Shown here piece after piece: positions 15,753 to 23,353 of a stretch of 64,000 nucleotides of DNA. Position numbers and translations under genes: made by a program. The stretch's first letter is position 1. The number at the start of each line of letters is the position of its first letter. The notes under the pieces were generated by a model that was not told the origin of the DNA, made no database searches, and saw only the letters and a list, made by a program, of their open reading frames with translations. Source of the DNA: Sinosporangium siamense (GTDB lineage Bacteria > Actinomycetota > Actinomycetes > Streptosporangiales > Streptosporangiaceae); NCBI RefSeq assembly GCF_016863435.1, contig NZ_BOOW01000023.1, forward strand, positions 1 to 64,000. Direction: 5' to 3'.

Positions 15753-16589
15753 GTGGAGGATCGTCGGGATCGCCTGCGGGCGCTGGGTGAGCTGTTGCGG
15801 CGGCTGCGCAAGAACGCTGGGCTGACGGGGAAAGAGCTGGCGTTGCGGGCCGGGGTGGCTCAGCCGACGGTGTCCCGGATTGAGACCGGGCGGCTTCTTC
15901 CGGTGCCGGAGACGGTTGATCGGCTTGTTGAGGCGCTTGGGCTCGATGAGGCGGGGCGGGCGGAGTTGGACGGGCTGCTTGTGCGGCTTCGGGATGAGGT
16001 TGCACGGCTCAAGGGCGGGCTTGCCGGGCGGGAATCGGCGAACGCGGCTCGGCTGCGGGCTGCTCGGCGGGTGGTGTCGTTTCAATCGGCAATGATCCCG
16101 GCGCTGCTGCAAACCGGGGAGTACGCGCGGCTGGCGCTGTCGATCGGGCGGGAGGTCGAAGAGGAGGACGCGGCCAAGGCTGCGGCGGTGCGGGTTGAGG
16201 CGCAAGCCGTGCTGTTCGAGGCGGGGCGTGAGTTCTCGTTCCTGCTGACCGAGGGGGCCGTTCGTACGTGGCCGGGGCCGCCGGCGCTTATGGAGGCGCA
16301 GTTGGACCGGTTGTTGCAGGTGGCCACGCTGGCTCATGTGAGTGTGGGCGTGGTTCCGTGGTCGGTGCGGGCACCCGTGTTTCCGCTGCACGGGTTCACC
16401 GTCTATGACGACTCGGTGAGTGTGGTGGAGAGCCTGACGGGTGATCTGACCTTGTCGGAGGTCGGGGAGCTTGCCGTGCACCTGGAGACCTTCGAGGCGT
16501 TCGCGGGGGTGGCGGTGTACGGCGAGGAGCTGCGGGAGCTTCTCGGGCGTATCGGTGCCGACTATCGCACCTTGGCTGCCCGCCTCTGA
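15753..16589 (+). CDS. XRE-family regulator with DUF5753 (Scr1-type)
   Basis: A 278-aa regulator. Residues 10-65 form the helix-turn-helix (LRKNAGLTGKELALRAGV, AQPTVSRIETGR). Residues about 95-270 form the DUF5753 ligand-like domain with the typical FQSAMIPALLQTGEYAR entry and LTGDLTLSEVGE near the end. Such proteins are abundant in Streptomyces and relatives, usually followed by a short DUF397 partner and near an RsbW-like ATPase. Here no DUF397 gene is seen, but an ATPase fragment follows at 16689. It starts at GTG 15753 without a clear ribosome binding site. It may be the regulator of the element. Confidence 0.9.
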   Translation: MEDRRDRLRALGELLRRLRKNAGLTGKELALRAGVAQPTVSRIETGRLLPVPETVDRLVEALGLDEAGRAELDGLLVRLRDEVARLKGGLAGRESANAARLRAARRVVSFQSAMIPALLQTGEYARLALSIGREVEEEDAAKAAAVRVEAQAVLFEAGREFSFLLTEGAVRTWPGPPALMEAQLDRLLQVATLAHVSVGVVPWSVRAPVFPLHGFTVYDDSVSVVESLTGDLTLSEVGELAVHLETFEAFAGVAVYGEELRELLGRIGADYRTLAARL

Positions 16590-16688
16590 GATTTGACGCA
16601 TTTATGCGTCGAATACCTTGAGATAGTTCTAGGGTCACTCTTACGCTTGCGGGACGCGTGTATAGCCCCCTAGACATCGGAACTCGCC

Positions 16689-17012
16689 ATGCCACCTTGG
16701 CGTATATCCCGCACCTTCCTAAGCTCCCCTGTGGCGATCGGTGAGGCCCGGCGGTTCACCACCCTTTTCCTGAAGGGGTGGCCCAGCCTGGACGACGCAG
16801 AGCTGATCGTGAGGGAGCTGGCCACCAACGCCGTCCGCCACACGCGAAGCGGTGATTTTGGCGGCCACTTCACGGTGTGTATTCGTGTCGATGGCGTCAC
16901 GGCCTGGCTGGCGGTTGTCGATCAAGGGGGACCCCGGACCCCGCACATGCTTTCCGAGCAGGCGGACGAGGAGAGCGGGCGCGGTCTGCGGCTGGTCGCC
17001 GCTCTCTCGCTG
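16689..17012 (+). pseudogene. RsbW-like ATP-binding protein, C terminus replaced by integrase sequence
   Basis: The first about 108 codons encode a HATPase_c_2 domain: ELIVRELATNAVRHT is the N box, AVVDQGG the G1 region and SGRGLRLVAALS the G2 region. After that the frame continues without a stop into the integrase N-terminal domain (YTVAGREKSKTF onward). The normal final strand and helix of the ATPase are missing. The joint is in frame, so a fused product could be made up to the frameshift at about 17211. This looks like a recombination scar; a designed fusion is unlikely. Confidence 0.75.
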
Positions 17013-18286
17013 TATACCGTCGCGGGTCGCGAGAAGTCCAAGACGTTCGAGAAATCGGCTCAGGCGAAAAACTGGCTCTCGGTCCTCCGTCAGGCGGCGA
17101 AGAACGGGGAGGCGTTCGACATCGCGGCGGGGCTTCCGATGTCGATGGTGAAGGCGAAGGAGGCTCGTACGTTCTACAAATTCGCCCTGGCTTACGTGGA
17201 CATGAAGTGGCGCATGCAGCGCCCAAGAGCCGCGACAGCATGTCGGACGCGCTTGCCACGGTCCTCCCTGCCCTAGCGAGCGACAAGCCGGGACGGCCGG
17301 AAACCGTGGCTCTGCGTCGCGCTCTCAGAAAGTACGTCCTTATGCCGGAGGGTATGCGGCCTGATCCTCCGGCTGATGTCGCCAAGGCTCTCCGGTGGCT
17401 GGAAGCCGCCTCCCTAGACGTGAAAGCACTGTCGGCGACCAAGGTGATCCGCCCGGCGCTCGACTCGCTCACGCTCAAGCTCGATGGTACGAAAGCCGCG
17501 GCGAACACGATCAAGCGGAAGCGCGCTGTGGTTCATCACGTGCTTGAGTACGCCGTGGAGCTGGAAGAGCTGGATTCAAACCCGCTCCACCGGGTGAAGT
17601 GGAAGCCTCCGAAGACGACCGAAGCCGTTGACCCCAGGGTAGTCGTCAATCCGCTTCAGGCTCGGGAGCTTCTTTCAGCGGTCGCGCGGGTCGGAGAACG
17701 CAGGATCAAGCGTGGCCGGCGGCTCATGGCCATGTTCGCTTGCATGTACTTCGCTGCGCTTCGACCGGCTGAGGCGGTGAGCCTCCGGCTGGACAACTGC
17801 CATCTGCCCCTCAAGGGGTGGGGACGGCTTACTCTCGACGCTTCCCGGCCGGAGGTGAACAGGCGGTGGACCGATAGCGGAGACGCTCACGAGGTTCGCG
17901 GGCTCAAGCACCGGGCGGCGAATGACGTGCGAGTCGTGCCCATCCCTCCCGAACTGGTGAAGATCCTTCGGCAACACATCGCAGAGCTTGGCGTCGCTCC
18001 GGACGGACGGCTGTTTCGCAGCGAGCGGGATGGTGTGGTCGCCTCGACGGCCTACACCGAAGTCTGGCAAGAGGCGCGGAAGCTGGCTCTGTCTCCTGCT
18101 CAGGTCGCCTCGCCGCTGGCGCAACGTCCTTACGACTTGCGGCACGCGGCGGTGTCGCTCTGGCTCAACGGTGGCGTGTCGGCCCCTGAGGTCGCCAAGC
18201 GGGCGGGGCATGGTGTTGACGTTCTGCTCAGGGTCTACGCCAAGTGCATCGACGGACAGGAAGAGATCGTGAATCAGCGCATTTAG
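17013..18286 (+). pseudogene. Tyrosine-recombinase integrase of the element, frameshifted near its N terminus
   Basis: N-terminal arm-type domain (YTVAGREKSKTFEKSAQA, GEAFDIAAGLPMS) is read in the ATPase frame to VDMKW at 17208. The core-binding and catalytic domains are read in another frame from PKSRDSMSDALATVLPAL. Restoring one C (TGG CCG CAT) rejoins them, so a single-base deletion at about 17211 is the simplest reading. Catalytic residues are intact: Arg in AALRPAEAV, YDLRHAAVS, RAGHGVD, and the nucleophile Tyr in RVYAKCIDG. A shortened product could begin at ATG 17240 (348 aa). It lies just left of tRNA-Tyr, the target site. Confidence 0.82.
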
Positions 18287-18319
18287 GCGGCGCTCACGGC
18301 GTGATCGGCCTCTGGGTTG

Positions 18320-18352
18320 AAGGGCTTCGGATGATCTCCGGAGCCCTTCTCC
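18320..18352 (+). terminator. Integrase terminator
   Basis: AAGGGCTTCGGA and TCCGGAGCCCTT form a 12-bp stem (one G-T) with a 5-nt loop, followed by CTCCGTTTC, 34 bases after the integrase stop. Confidence 0.65.
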
Positions 18353-18382
18353 GTTTCAGGGATGGCAGACACGCCGAGTCTG

Positions 18383-18492
18383 TTCCGGATCATGGCGCTC
18401 TAGCTGGGCAGACAGCCCATGATCCATTCCGGATATATTCCGGGAACAGTCATATCCGGCTGCATCTAGCCTCCGTTGGCTGCATGATCCCG
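18383..18492. promoter_or_regulatory. Probable arm-type recombinase/excisionase binding region
   Basis: GGATCATGG (18387-18395) and CCATGATCC (18417-18425) form an inverted repeat. TTCCGGAT occurs at 18383 and 18427, TTCCGGGA at 18438, TATCCGG at 18453, and GCTGCAT twice. This dense repeat set between the integrase end and the att core is typical of arm sites; the role is inferred from place and pattern. Confidence 0.5.
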
Positions 18493-18501
18493 AAACGCAG
18501 A

Positions 18502-18521
18502 AGAGGCCCCGGAGGGCCTCT
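18502..18521 (-). terminator. Hairpin just downstream of tRNA-Tyr
   Basis: AGAGGCCC and GGGCCTCT with a 4-nt loop. It could stop tRNA-Tyr transcription before it enters the element. Confidence 0.5.
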
Positions 18522-18533
18522 GATCTGCTGTTA

Positions 18534-18590
18534 CTGCTGGTGGCAGGTGATGGGTTCGAACCATCGTAGGCTGAGCCGACGGTTTTACAG
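18534..18590 (-). repeat. Right attachment site (attR) within tRNA-Tyr
   Basis: 57 bp identical to 11804-11860; from here the tRNA gene continues to 18622. Confidence 0.92.
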
Positions 18591-18622
18591 ACCGCTCCCT
18601 TTGGCCACTCGGGCAACCTGCC
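18538..18622 (-). tRNA. tRNA-Tyr (GUA anticodon), CCA encoded
   Basis: 85 nt including CCA. It begins GGCAGGTTGCCCGAG, has anticodon loop CTGTAAA (GUA), a long type II variable arm, T arm ATGGTTCGAACCCAT, and acceptor GGCAGGT/ACCTGCC with discriminator A. It remains intact because the element restored its 3' half. Confidence 0.93.
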
Positions 18623-18694
18623 TTGGGTGTGTCGCTTGTTTGGCGACAGGTAGAAGAATAGCGGACTTCTGGGCGTGGCGTGACATCGGCGGAT

Positions 18695-18730
18695 GGGGCT
18701 TGGGGGGTGGGTGGGGACATTGGGCTGGGG
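18695..18730 (+). other. Six-run G-tract, G-quadruplex-forming potential
   Basis: Runs of 4, 6, 3, 4, 3 and 4 G lie within 36 bases on the plus strand, separated by 1-5 bases. It lies between tRNA-Tyr and the yajQ start, in the otherwise empty 18623-18890 stretch. Confidence 0.6.
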
Positions 18731-18890
18731 TTGTGCGCGGCTGCCGTGGGGGGTGGATCGTAGCTAGGCTGATCAGGGCCCGTGGCGGTGTGGTGCGGCG
18801 GGTGGCCGGGTGCCGGCTTCGTGGCCGTGGAATGGGTGGCGGGGTTGGGGGCGCCGGGAGTTTGGTGGTCCGTGTTCGGAAAGGTCATGT

Positions 18891-19385
18891 ATGGCTGACG
18901 CATCGTTCGACATCGTTTCCAAGATCGACCGGCAGGAGGTCGACAACGCGCTGAATCAGACGGTCAAGGAGATCGCACACCGGTTCGACTTCAAGGGGAC
19001 CGGTGCGAGCATCGGGTGGGTCGGCGCGCAGAAGGACGTCGAGATCAAGGCGAACGCCGAGGAGCGGGCGCTGGCGGTGCTCGACGTGTTCAAGGAGAAG
19101 CTGGTCAAGCGGGGGCTCTCGCTGAAGATCCTTGACTCCGGGGAGCCGAAGTTGTCCGGGAAGGAATACCGCTTGGGCGTCGCGCTCAAGGAGGGCATCG
19201 ACCAGGACAACGCGAAGAAGGTCTCCAAGATCATTCGCGATGAGGGGCCCAAGGGGGTCAAGGCTCAGATCCAGGGGGACGAGCTCCGGGTGAGTTCGAA
19301 GAAGAAGGACGACCTCCAGGAGGTCATCTCCCTGCTTAAGGGCAAGGATCTGGACATTGCCCTGCAATTTACTAACTATCGCTAG
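18891..19385 (+). CDS. YajQ-family nucleotide-binding protein
   Basis: A 164-aa cytoplasmic protein of two ferredoxin-like domains. It begins [20 protein letters not shown], has [15 protein letters not shown] near 30-44, and ends [12 protein letters not shown], all hallmark segments of the family. YajQ proteins bind cyclic di-GMP in some proteobacteria and were earlier reported to bind RNA or nucleotides; the role in actinobacteria is not settled. ATG 18891 follows GGAAAGG with a 6-base gap. It is monocistronic and lies immediately beyond tRNA-Tyr. Confidence 0.94.
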   Translation: MADASFDIVSKIDRQEVDNALNQTVKEIAHRFDFKGTGASIGWVGAQKDVEIKANAEERALAVLDVFKEKLVKRGLSLKILDSGEPKLSGKEYRLGVALKEGIDQDNAKKVSKIIRDEGPKGVKAQIQGDELRVSSKKKDDLQEVISLLKGKDLDIALQFTNYR

Positions 19386-19612
19386 CGAGCGCCTCTATCT
19401 CCTCGTTAGAGATACACCCAGGGAATAGGGTAAATGTCCGGGGCACATGGCGGAATCGGGATTCAAACCGTTCTTCCTGTGCCCTTGACCCTTTTCTCTC
19501 CCATCATTTTTAAGAGGGGACCTAATAAACTAGTCGATGGCCGTTCCCGGCTCGGCCTTTCGTGGGAAGCTCGCGTTCATCTGGACGACGCGGGACAACG
19601 AAAGGAACCACC

Positions 19613-20614
19613 ATGCGCAAAGAGCTGGCCCTGCTGGCGGCGGCGGCCACGACGTTGTTCACTGCACCAGCGGAGGCGGGGGCCACACCCGCCCCGAAGG
19701 AGACTGTGCGTTATGCGTGGGTTAAGTCGTGCGTGAAGGACAAGGACAACGACTTCCCTTGTGGTCCGTGGATGCTGACGACCTCCACCGGGCGGGAGGT
19801 CAAGCTCACCGACGCTCAGGTGCTGCCGAAGCTGGCGAGCGGGACGGTCGTGCGGGACGCGGTCACGCAGTTCCAGGTCAGCGGGGATGGGCGGCTAGTC
19901 AATTATTTCCGTAAATCGGATGGCAAACTCGTAATACGAGATATCGCCAGCGGGTCCGTCTCGCCTCTGCCGGGTGGGGCGGCTTCACTCCCCAGGGGGC
20001 TGGGGATGAATGACCTGGATATGCACTTCTCCCCCAACGGGCGTTATCTGGCCATCGATTATTTTGATGAGAAGGCCACGCAGCCCACTCTCATCGTGGA
20101 TCTCCTCCGCCGCACGACCGTCAAACTGCCGCCGGATGTCACTGTGCACGGATTCAGTCAGAATGGTGCACGATTGCTCGTGTCTCGCGGCACCGACGAC
20201 AACACCACCGAATTCGTGGTTTACAGCTCGAACGGCACGGAATACGAGAGCCGGGTCGTGCCTCAGGTGGTGACCAACAATTCGCCCATCGCGCTGGCGA
20301 ACGACGGGGTCACGGTCGCGCTCGTGATCACCGGGCCCCGGGCGGGGATGAAGCCGAAGATGCGGGTCTACAACATGGCCACCGACGAGATCTCCCCGGC
20401 GCTCACCATCGAGCTCCACAAGAGTGAGACGCCCAAGCTCGTGACCTGGGGCAGTGGGGAGACCCTCACGATGTGGACGACCACGTCAAACTCCCAGGAG
20501 GAGATCACGGCGGCCTCCCGCCGCACTCTCCATGCGGACTCCGGAGTGACGGAGCGGCGTGATTCCTTCCGCATCCCGCGCAAGCTCTGGACCTGGTGGT
20601 TGCCCGGCGAGTGA
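19613..20614 (+). CDS. Secreted propeller-like hypothetical protein
   Basis: A 333-aa exported protein. The signal peptide RKELALLAAAATTLFTAPAEA is likely cleaved near residue 22-24. The mature part has repeated strands such as FSPNGRYLAIDYFDEKATQP and DDNTTEFVVYSSNGTE typical of TolB/WD40-like propellers, but blades are poorly defined. It ends FRIPRKLWTWWLPGE. ATG 19613 follows GAAAGGA with a 6-base gap. A TTGACC at 19485 may be part of its promoter. The last 49 bases, stop included, are repeated twice more downstream. No function is known. Confidence 0.65.
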   Translation: MRKELALLAAAATTLFTAPAEAGATPAPKETVRYAWVKSCVKDKDNDFPCGPWMLTTSTGREVKLTDAQVLPKLASGTVVRDAVTQFQVSGDGRLVNYFRKSDGKLVIRDIASGSVSPLPGGAASLPRGLGMNDLDMHFSPNGRYLAIDYFDEKATQPTLIVDLLRRTTVKLPPDVTVHGFSQNGARLLVSRGTDDNTTEFVVYSSNGTEYESRVVPQVVTNNSPIALANDGVTVALVITGPRAGMKPKMRVYNMATDEISPALTIELHKSETPKLVTWGSGETLTMWTTTSNSQEEITAASRRTLHADSGVTERRDSFRIPRKLWTWWLPGE

Positions 20615-20770
20615 CAACACGGCCTTCCGCATCCCGTGGAAGACGAGTCATGTCCTGGACTTCCGCATCCCGCGCAAGCTCTGGACCTGGTGGTTGCCGG
20701 GCGAGTGACGCCCCGGCCCCTTCCACATCCCCGCGCAAGCTCTGAACTTGATGCTTGCCCGGCGAGTGAC
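20567..20770 (+). repeat. Three copies of the gene 3' tail, stop codon included
   Basis: TTCCGCATCCCGCGCAAGCT...GGCGAGTGAC occurs at 20567-20615 (end of the coding region), 20661-20709 and, more diverged, 20721-20770. An extra partial start TTCCGCATCCCG is at 20624. The copies are nearly identical for the first two, so they are recent. Confidence 0.85.
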
Positions 20771-20787
20771 GAAGCGAAAATTTCCCG

Positions 20788-20828
20788 ACCGGCCGCGAGC
20801 CTCAACCCCTCGCGGCCGGTTCTCTTTT
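20788..20828 (+). terminator. Rho-independent terminator of the secreted-protein gene
   Basis: ACCGGCCGCGAG and CTCGCGGCCGGT form a perfect 12-bp stem with a 9-nt loop, followed by TCTCTTTT. Confidence 0.88.
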
Positions 20829-20946
20829 GTCGCCAAGTCCAACCGGTTCAATGTACGGCGAAAGCCCGGCACAACCTTCAGCCTCCCCGGTGGCGTCGGC
20901 ATCCGAAGGGACACCTCATCTTCCCCTGCAGTTAGCCATTCCCCGA

Positions 20947-21795
20947 CTAACGCCGGTAGCCCGCCATGCGCTCCAGGCGGGCTACCCGCTCGGCGGTGGA
21001 GGGGTGTGTGGCGAAGAGGCGGCCGAGGCCGCGGCCGCGGAAGGGATTGGCGATCATCAGGTGGGCGGCGGAGGCGAGGCGGCCGGTCTCGGGGAGGGGG
21101 AGGTCTCGGCCGCGCATCTCGATCTTGCGGAGGGCCGAGGCGAGGGCGAGCGGGTTGCCGGTGAGCAGGGCGCCGCTTTCGTCGGCTTGATATTCCCGGG
21201 TGCGGGAGATGGCGGTCTGGATCACGCCGGCGGCGACGGGGCCGAGCACCATCATGAGCAGCGCGCCGATAAAACCGGGGCCTTCGTCGTCGTCGCCGCT
21301 GAAGAAGGCGGCCACCCAGCCGGCGAAGGTGATCATTGTGGCGAGGGCGGCGGCGACGGAGGAGATGAGGATGTCCCGGTTGTAGATGTGGGACAGTTCA
21401 TGACCGATCACGCCGCGAAGCTCAGCCTCGTCCAACGTTTTCATAAGGCCGTATGTCACGCAGATGGTGGCCTTGCGGGGGTTCCGTCCGGTCGCGAAGG
21501 CGTTGGGCTGCATGGTGGGTGAGATGTAGAGGCGCGGCATCGGCTGCCGTGCTCCCGTGGATAGCTCACGCACTATGCGGTAAAGCATGGGCTGCTCGAC
21601 CTCGCTCACCGGCCTGGCCCGCAGGGCGGTCAAGGCGACCCGATCGCCGAAGAAGTAGGCGACGACGATGGTGACGAGGGCGGCCAGCAGAGCGAAAGGG
21701 GCGAGGAACCCACCACCCAGCCAGGTGCCCACCACGACGATCAGGGTGGACATCGCGCCCAGCAGCACGGCGGTGCGCAGGCCGTTGTGGTGCAT
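20947..21795 (-). CDS. htpX: M48-family membrane metalloprotease, HtpX-like
   Basis: A 282-aa zinc protease of the cytoplasmic membrane that degrades damaged membrane proteins. N-terminal helices lie at about 10-30 and 33-52. The zinc motif HELSH is at 132-136, with the third ligand Glu in REYQADESGA near 201, and two further helices in between. ATG 21795 has GAAGGGGGGGC directly upstream; an ATG nine codons earlier lacks a ribosome binding site. It lies tail-on after the nuo operon, 70 nt downstream of nuoN, as in the Streptomyces order I remember. Confidence 0.92.
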   Translation of the reverse strand: MHHNGLRTAVLLGAMSTLIVVVGTWLGGGFLAPFALLAALVTIVVAYFFGDRVALTALRARPVSEVEQPMLYRIVRELSTGARQPMPRLYISPTMQPNAFATGRNPRKATICVTYGLMKTLDEAELRGVIGHELSHIYNRDILISSVAAALATMITFAGWVAAFFSGDDDEGPGFIGALLMMVLGPVAAGVIQTAISRTREYQADESGALLTGNPLALASALRKIEMRGRDLPLPETGRLASAAHLMIANPFRGRGLGRLFATHPSTAERVARLERMAGYRR

Positions 21796-21865
21796 TGCCC
21801 CCCCTTCGAGGTACGGATTCATGGTCTACAACGTTCGTCCGGCGAAAGAACGTTCCCCGGTGTGG

Positions 21866-23353
21866 TTACCCCAGAGCGGAGAGCGACCCGACATCGAACA
21901 CGAGCTGCGGGGACACGGAGAACACCACGGTGGCCACGACCGCGATGGCGACGCCCACCGCGACCTGCGCCGACCGTGCCCGGGGCAGCTCGGGGGCGCC
22001 GCTCGGCGCGGGAGAGAACAGGGCGGCGGTCCACGTGGCGTAATAGTAGAGTCCCACGACCGTGTTGATCGCCATGACGATCGCGAGCCACGCCACGCCG
22101 CCGTCGACGAGCTCGCGGAAGACCGCGACCTTGGCGAAGAGCCCGGCGAGGCCGGGGGGCAGGCCGGCCAGGCAGACGAGGAAGAAGGCGAGGGCCAGCG
22201 CGGCGGCGGGGCTGCGGAAGATCAGCCCCCGATAGTCCTGCAAGGTGCCGCCGCCGAGCCGGGAGTCGGCCCGGGAGACGAGCATGACGACGGCGAACGC
22301 GCCGAGGTTCATGGCGGCGTAGAAGACCAGATAGACGACCGCAGCCCCGGCGCCGTCCGGCCCGGCGCCGAGGGGGGCGAGGATGTAGCCGGACTGCGCG
22401 ACCGACGACCACGCGAGCAGGCGTACGGCATGAGCCTGCCGCATGGCCAGCAGATTGCCCACGGTCATGGTCAGCGCGGCGATCACGGCGACCAGGGGCA
22501 CCCAGATGCCCGAGGTGAGGGGTTGGGCGACGACGAGCACGAGGATGAGCCCGGCGAATCCGGCGGCCTTTGAGATGACGGACAGCAGGGCGGCGACGGG
22601 CAGGGAGGCGCCTTCGTAGACGTCGGCGGCCCATGAGTGGAACGGCACAGCCGCGACCTTGAACGCGAATCCGGCGATGATGAGCACCAGCGCGGCGCTG
22701 GGAACGGCGGTCTGGGCGAGGGGGTTGCCCACGAGTCCCTGCTGGAGGCCGGCCAGGTGAAGGGTGCCGCTCACGCCGTACATGAGGGACACGCCGAACA
22801 GCATGATCGCGGTGGAGACGACGGAGACCAGGAAGAGTTTGACCGCCGCCTCGGAGGCACGTCCGTCGTAGCGGCGCAGGGCGGTGAGGACGAAGACCGG
22901 GAGCGAGACGAGTTCGAGGGCGACGACGAGCATGACGAGGTCGCGTGAGGCGGGCAGGGTGATCGCCCCCACGAGGGTGCAGAGCAGGAGGAAGTACCAC
23001 TCCCCCACCGGAATCTCCCCACCGGCCAACTCCTCCATCGACAGCAGGATCACCACTACTCCGGCGACCAGCGCCAGACCGGCGAAGATCAGGGTGATGT
23101 GGTCGACGACGTAGGAGCAGGCGACCGGCGCCGGCACGCAGAACGTGGCGAGGGTCTGGCCGCGGACCGCCTGGGCGACGAGCAGGGCGAGGGCGGCGAG
23201 CACTCCGGCCAGCGTGACGAGCCCGAGAGTCCCCCGAACGCGGGGACCGCGGGGCAGGAAGGCGTCGAGCAGCAGCACCACGCACGCGGTGAGCGCGAGG
23301 GCGAGCGGAGGCGCGATGGCGAAGTAGTCGATGGACTGGATCACAGAGGTCAT
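21866..23353 (-). CDS. nuoN: NADH-quinone oxidoreductase subunit N
   Basis: 495 aa, one of three antiporter-like proton-pumping subunits of complex I. It has about 14 helices; LLVALELVSLPVFVLTALRR carries the conserved TM5 Glu, and PFHSWAADVYEGA is the TM7 loop with nearby Lys. ATG 23353 overlaps the nuoM stop by 4 nt (ATGA), so I reject the longer frame to 23452. It is the last gene of the ten-gene nuo operon. Confidence 0.95.
   Translation of the reverse strand: MTSVIQSIDYFAIAPPLALALTACVVLLLDAFLPRGPRVRGTLGLVTLAGVLAALALLVAQAVRGQTLATFCVPAPVACSYVVDHITLIFAGLALVAGVVVILLSMEELAGGEIPVGEWYFLLLCTLVGAITLPASRDLVMLVVALELVSLPVFVLTALRRYDGRASEAAVKLFLVSVVSTAIMLFGVSLMYGVSGTLHLAGLQQGLVGNPLAQTAVPSAALVLIIAGFAFKVAAVPFHSWAADVYEGASLPVAALLSVISKAAGFAGLILVLVVAQPLTSGIWVPLVAVIAALTMTVGNLLAMRQAHAVRLLAWSSVAQSGYILAPLGAGPDGAGAAVVYLVFYAAMNLGAFAVVMLVSRADSRLGGGTLQDYRGLIFRSPAAALALAFFLVCLAGLPPGLAGLFAKVAVFRELVDGGVAWLAIVMAINTVVGLYYYATWTAALFSPAPSGAPELPRARSAQVAVGVAIAVVATVVFSVSPQLVFDVGSLSALG

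Larger units (their letters stand above)
11804..18590. mobile_element. tRNA-Tyr-integrated genomic element, about 6.7 kb, partly decayed
   Basis: The element is bounded by a perfect 57-bp direct repeat (11804-11860 and 18534-18590) that is the 3' part of tRNA-Tyr from the anticodon onward, including CCA. The integrase lies next to the intact tRNA, with inverted CATGATCC-type repeats between them. Cargo in order: winged-helix protein, GIY-YIG nuclease, small membrane protein, XRE/DUF5753 regulator, ATPase-integrase chimera. No replication initiator and no FtsK/Tra-like transfer gene is seen, and the integrase is frameshifted, so it looks immobile alone. The closest known type would be an actinomycete integrative element or a satellite of one. 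Confidence 0.85.

Noticed and set aside
18244-18954. 236-codon plus-strand frame
   Set aside because: It crosses tRNA-Tyr and the G-tract and overlaps yajQ.
19452-19490. tRNA-like T-arm remnant (GGTTTGAATCCC on the minus strand)
   Set aside because: No matching anticodon or D arm can be built, so it is probably chance.
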